Of a stretch of 64,000 nucleotides of DNA, positions 20,197-31,639 are shown one piece after another. The notes under the pieces were generated by a model. The model did not search any database, had not been told where the DNA came from, and was given only the letters and a program-made list of their open reading frames with translations. Numbering within the stretch: the stretch's first letter is position 1; the number at the start of each line of letters is the position of its first letter. The translations under genes and the position numbers were made by a program. This DNA comes from Cymodocea nodosa (Eukaryota; Streptophyta; Magnoliopsida; Alismatales; Cymodoceaceae). The stretch is taken from contig CM072344.1 in the NCBI GenBank assembly GCA_036874045.1, forward strand, positions 10,574,501 through 10,638,500, written 5' to 3'.

Positions 20197-21601
20197 ATGG
20201 TCTCCAAGTTCTACAAAGGTCGTGGCAGAGGAAAAGGCAAAAGCAGAAGAGATGCAAAAGGAAAAGAAATAGAGAATGATGAAGTTCCATGTACTTGGTT
20301 CAAGAAAATATTACGAGTGGACAAAAGGTTAGTAGAACTTTATAGAGATTACTTCTCTCCTTAAGGTATATTAGTTGAAGTTAGACAAGAACTTCAACAT
20401 ACTCATGCAAATATTACATACATGGGTATTCGTAGTAAATTTGATAGAGAATATAGAATGAAATGTGTTGAGATTGCATTTTTGGAACAGTATGTAAAAT
20501 ATTTGTAAAAAGGTGTAGGTTCATCAAATAGAACTCCTATAAATGGTACAAGACTACATGTATTTGAGGAAGAGCATGAATCAGCTATCCCTACTCCTTT
20601 ATATTCAAAACAAGTAGAATCAGATATTGCTGTAGACAAAACAAAAGTTGATAGTCTTCGAAAGGCCGTTGCAATAGAAAGTGCCTTAGAAGAATTAAAG
20701 TAGAAAACTTTTATGGAGCAATTTGAAAAGAAAACAACAATACTTGAAAAGGAGAAACAAAAATGTTATAGAAGAAGGAAAGTTAGAAAAATTATGTTTA
20801 AGGAAACAGAGTCTATTGAAAAAGGAAAATCAGATGAAAATTTATTTCCAAAGGACAATGTATGTCTAGATATTGTACCTTATTATGCATCTGATAAACT
20901 CATCAGTTCCGAACACACTGAAACTGATGAAGATAATGAGACTTTATTTTCCCTTGCTAGAAAACTTGAGAAGAAATCCAAGTCAAATATGAGCTCAAGT
21001 TTTTCTATTAGTCCAAGTCCTGATGATGCAGAAATTGACAAATCAGAGCATTAGGCACCTGACAATGAACAAGTTATTGCAAATATAATTGACAATGTTG
21101 AAGCAGTAACTAGTTCAAAGGCTAAATTGTCTAGAGTAGCAGATATTGAAATTGTTAAGACTCTAGAAGAGCTAAATGTTAATCAGCCTTCTACAGAATC
21201 TATAGAAGTAGAGTCTGAGAATTCACAACATGAATCCATGGAATTATCTGTTAAACAAAATGAACAATTACATACAGATACACTGGCTGTAGAATTTGTG
21301 GAGAAATTGAACTCTGAACATTCTATAGAGACTAAACAGATGAATGTTGAGCACATTGACAATGTTCCTAACATTGTTGAAGCTAAAGAATCAAGCTTAC
21401 CTGAGCAGCTTCAAGATAATATTTTGGAAGAGGAATAACATAGCATTCATTTTGAAGAAGAGGTTCCTGAAGATGAATTAAACTCTGAATCATGGCTTCA
21501 GGTATCACCTTCTTTGTGTACAATATTAAAAATTCAAGGTAATGCAATTCATTTTAGATCTGAAGAAGCATTGTAGAAATACAATAATCTGATTACATGT
21601 C
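20197..21601 (+). pseudogene. C1 third ORF (envelope-position), truncated
   Basis: ATG at 20197 starts MVSKFYKGRGRGKGKSRRDA, a strongly basic N-terminus, followed by ENDEVPCTWFKKI. A long acidic Ser/Glu-rich region follows (NLFPKDNVCLDIVPYY, ETDEDNETLFSLARKLEKK). The conserved C-terminal domain has only just begun (a stop-broken HFRSEEA region with KYNNLIT) when the C2 LTR cuts it at 21601. Stops at 20362, about 20506, about 20701, 21052, 21436 and about 21575 break it, with no frameshift noted. Sireviruses such as SIRE1 have an envelope-like ORF at this place. No signal peptide or membrane helix is visible in the C1 part. Confidence 0.75.
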
Positions 21602-23214
21602 TGTAGGATCGTATGGCTACACAAGAGAGGGGTGAATTGTGTATTTTTCTTATTTTCTGAAATATAATTGAAACTTTAAAACTCAAAAACAAGTCGAGAC
21701 ATTGTTTTCATAAAATCATTTTTATTCAAGGTTTCAATTACAATATACAATTCAATTCTCCTCAGAAATTGTAGATGCAATTATATTTCGATACCACGTA
21801 TCATCTAAACAATTTCATTACTACAAACAGAGAAAACTAATTTGTGGAATTTAAAACTTTTCTCCCTGTTTGAGATCTTTCTTCTTCTTCTTTTTCTTCT
21901 TCAGCAATTCTTCAGTGACGAATATCTTGTCTTTTCATGCTTCACCGAATTTGCTTTCTTCTGATATTTCAAATCTTCAGTGACGAAAATCTTACCTTTT
22001 TATGCTTCACTGAACTTTCTTCCACTTGAGAGATTTTCCTCGAGAAGGTGTTTTTGATCTCTGAAAAAGATTTTTCTTTTGGTGTGCAGGGATGGTTTGA
22101 TCCTTGAAAAGATTTTTCTTTTTGTGTGCAAGGATAAATTGATCAACGAGAATTCTATGCCTTTTATACTGTATCTTCATTTCATGCATATCCTTCACGT
22201 TTAACCACCACCAGTTTTCCACTTCTCCACGTCTTTTCTTTTTCCTTCATCGAAACACACACGTTCTAACCCATGTTTATATTTCGAATTTTCTTTAATC
22301 ATTAGTCGTGGATCTTTGAAAAATTTCCTGCAAAAAAAATTTTCTTGTCCAAAAGTTTTTCATCAGTGTAATAAGAAGTCGTTATTTTAATGTTAACTAA
22401 ACGAGTAACACAAGTATATATATAACTTAACGTTTCTAACTTAACGAGTTCCTCATGTGCCATTTCACGTGACAAGTACTATAGCTAACTCAATGAACTA
22501 TGTCCGTGGTGTTATGATATCTCAACCAACCATCTCCGTTGTGTTATGATAACTCAACGAACCATTTCCGTTGTGTTATGATAACTCAACGAACTAGTAA
22601 TAAACAAATGTTTTTATAATAAGAATTTTACCACGTGCAAAAATAACAACTTAAGTTTATAACGCTAACCTAACGCGTTGCCTTAGTATTCACTATAGCA
22701 ACTCAACGTGTTTAGTTATGTTAACTTAACGAGTTAAACATGTGCACCTCACGTGATACAATACAACATTCGTAACTTATAATTTCACCACGTGTATAAC
22801 ACTAACTTAACGAGTTCGTCTCTTCTTTTACTTACTAACTTAGCGAGTTATCACGTAACCTATTTTAACCTTTAAGCCTCTAACTTAACGAGTTCTCACG
22901 TGACCTCTATACAAACAAAACTCTAACTTAACGAGTTGTCTAAACATGCACTGTTCATGATACAGAAGATATAACATTAAAACATATCATGCTTTTCAAT
23001 AAAAACACACATTAACTTAACGTTTAGTTAAATGAGAAATTAATGCAACGAAATGACTAGTTATTAACTTCAGATCCAATACAGACAAGTATTTATATCA
23101 ATAAGCTTTTTCTGTATTAATTGATAATTTTAATTTCTTTTCACAAGCAATATTAATTGAGCAAATATGATTATTTTCATTCAACACACATCATCAAAAC
23201 AAAAATACTCAACA
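21602..23214 (-). repeat. C2 3' LTR
   Basis: 1,613 bp. The minus strand starts TGTTGAGTATTTTTG at 23214 and ends CGATCCTACA at 21602. It lacks the hairpin block of the C1 LTR and instead has tandem copies of a 32-bp unit (about 22495-22615). The TATA box is at 22160-22168 (minus). Confidence 0.9.
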
Positions 23215-23230
23215 ATCTCCCCCTTTTTGA
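23215..23230 (-). other. C2 polypurine tract
   Basis: ATCTCCCCCTTTTTGA on the plus strand gives AAAAAGGGGGAGAT next to the LTR start on the minus strand. A second copy, TTCTCCCCCTTTTTG, lies near 23519-23533. Multiple PPT copies are a described Sirevirus trait. Confidence 0.85.
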
Positions 23231-23715
23231 TGATGACAAAACCATATTAAATCAATTATGAAATATGTATAACTTAACAAAGCACCTTCGTTGGGTTAAC
23301 TTTTAATTCAACAAACTTGTTTGTTGACTTAAGTTTACTTAAGCTTATTTCTATTATTTGTGTAAATTTTACCTCTCAGAACTAAAACTCTCAAATGTCA
23401 ATAATTATATAAGTATCAGTTTTCTAATTATCATCTATCAGATTACAATAACCATTCAATAACATCTCCTTTTATAATATATATATGCAATTAAGATCAT
23501 AATCATCTTTTTATAATATTTCTCCCCCTTTTTGTCATTAATCAAAAAGATAATTACAGAGAATATATATATATATATGAGAGATATAATTACAACAACA
23601 CTTTATGTAAACAAGAATAATAATTGAAGACATTTATAGAAAAATGTATTGTTCAATAAAATCAAACAAGTAATACAAACATTACATTTTGTATTCAGAA
23701 ACAAACAAAAAATAG

Positions 23716-25982
23716 TTATTGACCCCTCCTAAGTATATCACTTATAGCATTACATATTTTATCTCCTAGATGCCTAATATTATTTCTGATGTCGTTAAGC
23801 ACTGCATCTAAGTTAGGAGGTAGCTGGGTTTGCTATTCTGCTTGAATTGAATAACTTTGTTGTTGTTGTTGTATATGGTCTGTATCAGGTTGTTGTTGTT
23901 GTTGTTGTTGAGGTTTATGCATAGCCTGGAATTTTTGCAAATCTTTGACACTAAATGCTCTCATGCCTTTAGTTTCAGAGGGCCAGTTAGATAAAGTCAA
24001 TTGGCTTGCAAGGATTCTACATACAACATCATCATAAAATAACTTTGAACTCATATGTTGTAGTTGAGACATAAAAACATCAAACCAATTTATTTGAATT
24101 CTATTCAGCAGGCCATAAGTTGCATATAAACAGCTTCTGCTGACTTCCAAATTGTGTCCAACTCTCTGAAATAAATTTGCATGCAATATATTTGTAATAA
24201 ACCTTGCCTCTACATTCAGATTTTCCATTAATCTTATTTCAGAATATACATCTGGAATTTTTGATAAAGACTGAATGTTCCATTCCAGTTGTCTTATTAT
24301 GTCAAATCTGTTGGTAACAACAACACCTTCATTCTTTAATCCTAAAACTTCAAAAATTAACTCAGGAGACAATATAAACTCCTATTCATTTATTTGAGTT
24401 TTCAGAAAATTTCCATTCTTGTCTAGATTGTTATAAAAAGTTGCAATAAGCTCTATGTATTGCTTCCATTTCGTTCCTACTGGCAAGAATTTAATGAGGC
24501 CTTGAAACTCAAACAGATCTCTTATTTCCATCAAATTTCTGAATTTTATTGGACGAGCATGCAGAATCTGACATGTAATCAGATTATTGTATTTCTGCAA
24601 TGCTTATTCAGATCTAAAATGAATTGCATTACCTTGAATTTTTAATATTGTACACAAAGAAGGTGATACCTGAAGCCGTGATTCAGAGTTTAATTCATCT
24701 TCAGGAACCTCTTCTTCAAAATGAATGTCATGTTGTTCCTCTTCCAAAATATTATCTTGAATCTACTCAGGTAAGATTGATTCTTCAACTTCAATAGTGT
24801 TAGGAACATTGTCAATATGCTCAACATTCATCTGTTCAGTCTCTATAGAATGTTCAGAGTACAATTTTTCCACAAATTCTACAACCGGTGTATCTATCTG
24901 TAATTGTTCATTTTATTCAATAGATAATTTCATTGATTCATGTTGTGAATTCTCAGACTCTGCTTCTATAGATTCCGTAGAAGGCTGGTTAACATTTAGC
25001 TCTTCTGGAGTCTTAACAATTTCAATATCTGCTACTCCAAACAATTTAGCCTTTGAACTAGTTACTGCCTCAACATTGTCAATTATATCTGTAATAACTT
25101 GTTCAATATTAGGTGCCTGATGCTCTAATTTGTCAATTTCTGCATCATCAGGACTTGTACTAATAGAAAAACTTGAGCTTATATTTGACTTGGATTTCTT
25201 CTCAAGCTTTCTTGCAAGGGAAAATAAAGTCTCATTATCTTCATCAGTTTCAGTGTGTTCGGAACTGATGAGTTTATTAGATGCACAATAAGGTACAATG
25301 TCTAGACATACATTGTCCTTTGGAAATAAATTTTCATCTGATTTTCCTTTTTCAATAGACTTTGTTTCCTTAGACATAATTTTTCTGACTTTCCTTCTTC
25401 TATAACATTTTTGTTTCTCCTTTTCAAGTATTGCTGTTTTCTTTTCAAATTGCTCTACAAAAGTTTTCTGCTTTAATTCTTCTAAGGCACTTTCTATTGC
25501 AACGGCCTTTCGAAGACTATCAACTTTTGTTTTGTCTACAGCAATATCTGATTCTACTTGTTTTGAATATAAAGGAGTAGGGATAGTTGATTCATGCTCT
25601 TCCTCAAATGCATGTAGTCTTGTACCGTTTATAGGAGTTTGAGGAGTTCTATTTGATGAACCTACACTTTTTCCAAATATTTTGCATACTATTCCAAAAA
25701 TGCAATCTCAACACATTTCATTCTGTATTCTCTATCATATTTACTTCGAATACCCATGTATGTAATACTTGCATCAGTATGTTGAAGTTCTTGTCTAACT
25801 TCATCTAATATATCCTGAGAAAAGAAGTAATCTCTATAAAGTTCTTCTAACCTTTTGTCCACTCGAAATATTTTCTTGAACCAAGTACGTGGAACTTCAT
25901 CATTCTCTATTTCTTTTTCTTTTGCATCTCTTCTGCTTTTGCCTTTTCCTCTGCCCTGACCTTTGTAGAACTTGGAGACCAT
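23716..25982 (-). pseudogene. C2 third ORF (full length, broken)
   Basis: It runs from ATG at 25982 to TAA at 23716, about 755 codons. The basic N-terminus MVSKFYKGQGRGKGKSRRDA and acidic middle match C1. The C-terminal domain is complete: AIHFRSE, KYNNLITCQI, DLFEFQGLIKFL, ELIATFYNNLDKNG, LSPELIFEVLGLKNEG, NLFQRVGHNLEVSRS, YATYGLLNRIQINWFDVFMS and LFYDDVVCRILASQL. It ends with a poly-Gln stretch (HKPQQQQQQQPD) and a short C-terminal helix. Breaks are TAG near 25688, a 1-bp deletion near 25665 that shifts frame, TAG near 24379 and TAG near 23833. The domain resembles the plant-transposon-protein domain of other retroelement extra ORFs. Whether it acts as an envelope is unknown. Confidence 0.78.
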
Positions 25983-27082
25983 CGTCGCAGGTTGTAACAG
26001 CAACAAGCGGGAAAGATTTTCTTGACAAAGTTTACAAATAACCTAAGTCCCTGTGTAATAAGAGTTTAAATAGGGTTTTTAGGCGTATAACTCAATGTGA
26101 AGAGAAGTCGGGTTTAGAAATTAAATAAATATTGAATAAAGTTTATTCAATCAAGGTACCCGAAATATTCAAGTATAACTCGTTGAGTTAACTAACCTAA
26201 CGAGTAAAACGCTGTCTAGAGGCAGTTTTACACGTTACCTTATCTAACATAACATCTAGTTAGTACACAATAATTTTCGGATGCTTCCAACTGAAACGTT
26301 CCGAAAACAACACACATGTTAAACTTAACATTATCTTGAGAACATTGTAAACTATTTGAATATTTTGTCCTTTGAATCTAAAATAGTTTATTTGTCTTTT
26401 TAAATTATTTTATCTAGATTTTAAGAGGACATTAATTCAGATTAATTAAGATTTGTATTCTAAATTATATTAATCTGTTTTCGACATTGTTAATCCTCCC
26501 CCTACAAATATACTTCAAATATATTCAATCAAAATACAAAATATACTTGTAGTGACAATAGATGTTAAGTATAACTATACTTTTGAATTTTCTTTTCAGA
26601 GACTTCCGTTATCCTGACATCATCAAAAATGATTTCCAGAATCAATTCCTACTGTATATGAATCAAAACACAACTTTGAACTCAATTTGATTAATTCAAG
26701 GAGAATAAAAGAATGTATCTCAAATAAACGTTTTCAAAAGTACTAATGTTGATTCAATAAATCAGTAGTCATATTGGTATAAACTATATGCGACTCAAAG
26801 ATATCTGTAATTAATGAAACAACTTTTTCTTTTCAAAACAATAAATATCGATAATTTTCTTTAAAAGTTAGTTTGAAAAGCTTGAATCATACAAGAGCTC
26901 TCTAATGTACCTGTGTAATGAGCTTTCAGTCAACAATCCTAGATCTGATCAAGACCTTAGGTTGCCAGATTTAAAGAATCCTTTTTGAGGACAACAATCC
27001 TTACATACCTATCTGCTCAAGTACAAAAGGCTCGTGATCAAACTGATCAATAAACTCTCAAAGATTTTCAAATTTTTAGAAA
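25983..27082 (-). other. C2 spacer between pol remnant and third ORF
   Basis: Noncoding and collinear with C1 19105-20196, including the PPT-like CTCCCCCTACAAAT (about 26497), the hairpin motifs and the TATA-like element. The C1 stretch 18405-19105 equivalent is missing because of an internal deletion ending near 27083. Confidence 0.7.
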
Positions 27083-27692
27083 GATTTATTGCAGAACTAC
27101 TATCACAGTAAATCTCAGTTGTATCATAAGATAATCCAAAATCTTCTAAAGTTTGCCTTATCCACAGAATCTAAGTGCAACACAGTGTAGCAGCAACATA
27201 TTCAGCTTCTGTAGTAGAAAGTGCTACACAGTTTTGCTTTTTACTAAACCATGACACCAAATTATTTCCCAATAATTGACATGTGTCACTGGTACTCTTT
27301 CTATCAGATTTAGATCCTACATAATCAGCATCAGTATATCCTATAAGATGTATTGAACTATCCTAAGAATAATACAATCCGAAATTTTTAGTTCCTTGTA
27401 TATATCTAAATATTCTTTTAACTGCAATTAAGTGTGATTCCTTAGGATTAGATTGAAATTTAGCATAAACACACACAGCAAACATAATATCTGGTCTACT
27501 AGCAGTCAAATAAAGTAAAGAACCAATCATACTTCTGTATATTCTTTGATCTATAGATTTTCCTATATCATCAATATCTAACTTTAAAGTAGTACTCATA
27601 GGAGTTCCTCGAATCCTTGTATCATTAAAATTAAATTTCTTAAGCATTTCTTCTGCATATTTTTCCTGATTTAAAAATATACCTTTATCCAT
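27083..27692 (-). pseudogene. pol: C2 RT C-terminus and RNase H fragment
   Basis: Starts at MDKGIFLNQEKYAEEMLKKF, the RT/connection region, immediately after the shared deletion junction and in another frame than the protease fragment. RNase H motifs are present up to the INLSK region, then a deletion joins it to spacer sequence. Stops at 27361 and about 27172 are shared with C1 (18116 and 18308), so the two copies descend from a source already carrying these stops. Confidence 0.85.
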
Positions 27693-27945
27693 TTATGACA
27701 CTCAGCAAATCAAAACCTAGGTTTTCTACAAATAGTACATTCGAAATAACACAAGTAGGAGTTATTTGAACATTACCCATACCTATGATTTTATCTTTGC
27801 TTTTGTTTCCAAATGTTACACTTCCTTTCATGGTATTTGTAAAATTTTGTAATAGACATTTTTGTCTGGTCATGTGACTTGATGCTCCATTGTCCAAGAT
27901 CCATTTTGATGTTATTTCCTCCTACAACACAAATTAAGAAAAACT
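27685..27945 (-). pseudogene. pol: C2 protease fragment
   Basis: It carries DNGASSHMTRQKCLL, the aspartic protease region in which the usual Ser of DSG reads Asn, then FGNKSKDKIIGMGN. It runs into the deletion junction (AGTGTCATAAATGGATAAAG) and a stop. It follows gag in the same frame after the conserved TAA. Confidence 0.8.
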
Positions 27946-30060
27946 TTTTCTTGGTACCCAATGTTGTTGAGGACCAAGTTCATTAAACGCATATTTCTTC
28001 TTTTTGTTTAAAAATAGTTTAACATTATCATTTATATTCTTATTAGTTGTAAGTACTATTGATTTATCATTAGCTTCATACTCACATATAGCATTATTGC
28101 TTTTGCAATCATTCTTTTTGTGTTTAGATGTAGTATAATCAAGACCAAACATATTTTTATCAGATGTTAATTTATTTTGGTCATGCTTATACATTTCTGT
28201 AAGTTCATACCAAGATTTTGTACTTGTATTAACACTTTCCGTACATACAAAATCTTTTTCTGTACAAGAATTTTTTGTTTTATCACATGTAGAATGAGTA
28301 ATTGGTCTAATACTAGTGTATTGAATTACATGCTCAGGTTTCTAAATTTTCAGTTTACTACAATTGTCTGAAATTTTAGAAACATTAGAAACTGAATTTC
28401 CAGAACAAGAAACAAGATTTTTAGAAACATTTATAGTCATGTTAGAAGTACAATTTGACAAATCACATTGATTTATACTATTACTGCATGATTCATCCCT
28501 TGAAGTATCTACTTCTACATATTTATTACCTTGTTTCATAATAAAAGGAATTTTAGTCTTAGATTTACTTGTACTGCAACTAATAAATCCTTTATTGGCT
28601 TGAGATTCAGGATATTCGAGATAATCAAATCCTAAGCCAAATTTATAAGACACCGCAGGGGTACTAGTTAGTTTGTCTAACTTAGTTTGACTTAAATTCC
28701 ATTTCTCAAAGGTAGAATTTAAATCTTGCTCTCTCAGTTTTAATTTATCTATGTCTAATTCAAGTTCATTTATATTGTTTCTCAACATTTCTTTTTCAGA
28801 TTCTATCTTTAATTTTTCAGCATTTATATTCTGTATTTGTTCATGCAAGATACATTCATTAAATCTAAATTTTTGCAAATCTCCAGCATGATTTTCATTA
28901 TCACATTTAAACTTTTCTAATGTAGTAGACAAGAAACAATTTTCTTCTTCCATAATGGATGAAGATTTTCTAATATTCTTATTTTCCAGTTTACATACTT
29001 TAAGTTTTTGTAATAATGCATGATAAGCACATAATAATTCATCAAAGTTGAAATCTGAATGACTTTCAGGATCAGATATTACCTCAGACTCATCTGCCAT
29101 GAAGCACACATGAGCAACATCTTCTAACTCTTGTTCTCCTTCTGAATGTGAAGATTTTGATGCTGATTCCTCAGATTCAGACTCTTCAGATGTGTCATCC
29201 CAAGTGACCTTCAAAGCCTTTTTCTTGTAAAACTTTTTCTGAGTTTTCTGAGCCGTCTTCTTCTGATTTGTCCTACTTTGCTTTTCATTTTTCCTAATAG
29301 GACAATCTGGAGAAAGATGTCCAGGTTTCTTACAGTTGTAACATACATACTTTCTAGATGAAGAATTCTTGTCATTCAATGATTTTGACGTTGAGGGTTT
29401 ATCATTTTTGTTCCTTTGCTGTTTCGTAGCATTCCATACTTTCTTGAATTTCCAAGTCAGCAAAATCAAATCCTCGTCAGAATCAGTAGATATATCAAAA
29501 TCTGAATTAATTTCGAAGGCTATTTTTTTCTTCATTTTTAGTTTGTTGTGACTCAGTGATTCATTTAATTGAACTTCATAAGCTGTTAAATTTCCTATAA
29601 GTTCATTCATAGAATAAACATTTAAATCTCGTGATTCCTAAATTGATGTTACTTTCTTAGACCATTTAGAACTTATGGATCTGAGAATTTTCCTCACCAA
29701 ATCCTTCTATTCAAAATTCTTTCCTAAACATTTTAAAGAGTTTATGATATCAAGAAATCTGGAAAACATCTCAGAAATATTTTCGTCTTCATGCATCTTA
29801 AAGAGATCATACTTATGAATCAACATGTTTATTTTTGTCTCTTTAACTTGAGAAGTACCTTCATGTGAAACTTCTAATGCATGCCACACCTCATAAGCAG
29901 ATTTATATGCCGACACTTTACTGAACTGTTCATAACTTAATGCACAAAATAAAATATTTCAGCCCTTAGCATTCAGAGTTTCATTTTCTTTTTCAGTAAT
30001 TGTCCAAGTATTATAAGGAGTAGTTAATGGAGTATATGGTTTAGAAATCATGAACCACAA
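27946..30060 (-). pseudogene. gag: C2 gag (N-terminus lost)
   Basis: It begins within LWFMISKPYTPL at 30060, so the first 45 or so residues are gone. The CCHC knuckle CYNCKKPGHLSPDC is intact. The stretch from 29610 to 28342 is open for 422 codons. TAG at 29707 and TGA near 29957 break the 5' part. It ends at the same TAA as C1 and C6. Confidence 0.88.
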
Positions 30061-31639
30061 CTTTGGAGTGATCATTGAACTGAATTTGATAATGATCAAA
30101 TGGATAACTATTGTAATGAGCATGGCATTGATCACAGATTTTCTTTTCCAAGAGCACCGTGTCAAAATGGTGTTGTTGAGAGAAAGAATAGATCACTTCA
30201 AGAAATGGCCAGAACTATGTTGAATGAACATAAGTTACCTCAAAATCTTTGGGCTGAAGCAGTAAATACAGCTTGTTATGTTATTAACAGAAGTCATTTA
30301 AGACCTCATTTTAATAAAACTCCTTTTGAAATTATGTTTAATAGGGTTCCAAAAATTTCCTATATGAAACCATTTGGCTGCAAGTGTTTTATTCTTCATA
30401 CTAAGGATAAAAGGGATAAATTTCAAACCAAATCGGATGAAGGAATTTTTGTAGGTTACTCTACTAGTAGTAAAGCCTATAGAGTATATAACAAGACTTC
30501 TAGGACTATTGAAGAAACCCTCCATGTAAGCTTCAATGAAAATTCTCTTAGAGAATCTCAATCTAAAGTTGATAATGATGATATGATCAATTTTCCAAAT
30601 GAGTTAGAGATCAATAGAGAGATTGATGATTTATCTGAGAAAATCAAAAATATGAACTTAAATGATCAAACTAATGATGAAAGTGATGGACTTTCAGATG
30701 TTGATGAGAATATTGAGGAAAATTAGAGAAATTGGCGTTATTCTTCATCACATCCCATTACTCAAGTCATTGGTAAGATTAATGATAGAGTTAAAACTAG
30801 AGCTTTAGTAAATTTAAATAGTATGTGTATGTTTGTTTCTATGGTGGAACCAAGGAATATACAAGAAGCATTATCTGATGAAAATTGGATAGTGTCAATG
30901 CAAGAAGAACTAAATCAATTCATCAGAAATGATGTATGGGAATTAGTCTCTCCACTAGAAAATCAGTCTATAATAGGTACAAAGTGGATCTTTAGAAACA
31001 AAACTAACGAAACTGGTCAAATTATAAGGAATAAAGCTAGATTAGTTGCACAAGGGTATACACAGGAAGAAGGATTAGATTATGATGAAACATTTGCTCC
31101 TGTGGCTAGGTTAGAAAGTATTAGAATATTATTGGCCTATGCTTGTTATATGGATTTTAAATTATATCCAATGGATGTAAAGAGTGCATTTCTAAATGGT
31201 TTAATTAATGAAGAAGTCTATGTAAAACAACCACCTGGATTTGAAGATATTAAAAATCCTGACTTTGTGTATAAATTGAAGAAAGCCTTATATGGTTTGA
31301 AGAAAGCACCTAGATCATGGTATGAAAGATTGTCTACTTTTTTAATAGAAAAAGGCTATATCATGGGAAAAGTGGATCATACTCTATCTATTAAGAGAGA
31401 TGGTAAAGATCAGATTGTTGTTCAAATATACGTGGATGATATAATCTTTGGAGCAACCTCTGATAAGTTGATAGAAATATTCTTTGAAGAGATGACTAAT
31501 CAGTTTGAAATGAGTATGATAGGAGAACTTTCATATTTTCTAGGACTTCAAATTAAGCAAATGGATAAAGGTATATTTTTAAATCAGGAAAAATATGCAG
31601 ATGAAATGCTTAAGAAATTTAATTTTAATGATACAAGGA
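30061..31639 (+). pseudogene. pol: C3: integrase to RT fragment
   Basis: Collinear with C1 16287-17866. It starts at the second catalytic Asp of integrase, and the Gly codon beside it is now TGA. It keeps the Glu motif NGVVERKNRSLQEMART, then RT with [37 protein letters not shown] and YVDDIIFGA. Apart from the TGA and one TAG at 30724 it is open, so it is the best-preserved RT here. It ends at NDTRI, where it is fused to the LTR within 3-4 bp of shared sequence. The left end is joined head-on to C2 gag. Confidence 0.85.

Larger units (their letters stand above)
11254..21601 (+). mobile_element. C1: Sirevirus-lineage Ty1-copia element, truncated at 3' end
   Basis: Order: LTR (1,784 bp), tRNA-Met PBS, one gag-pol frame, long noncoding spacer, third ORF. 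Gag motifs, PBS, PPT-like motifs and the third ORF after pol place it in the Sirevirus (SIRE1/Maximus) lineage. At 21601 the third ORF is cut by the U5 end of the minus-strand C2 LTR, so no C1 3' LTR is seen. The left flank is an unrelated LTR remnant and the right end of the C1-C3 block is G1 RT, with no matching target duplication, so the block has been rearranged. Confidence 0.85.
21602..30060 (-). mobile_element. C2: deletion-derivative Sirevirus, minus strand, 5' end missing
   Basis: On the minus strand: gag (truncated at its N-terminal end at 30060), protease fragment, RT/RNase H fragment, spacer, third ORF, PPT, 3' LTR ending exactly at 21602. The 5' LTR and PBS are absent. At 30060 the sequence switches to plus-strand integrase (C3). 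Integrase and most of RT are deleted with the same breakpoint as C6. A second deletion removes the end of RNase H and the start of the spacer. Confidence 0.85.
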
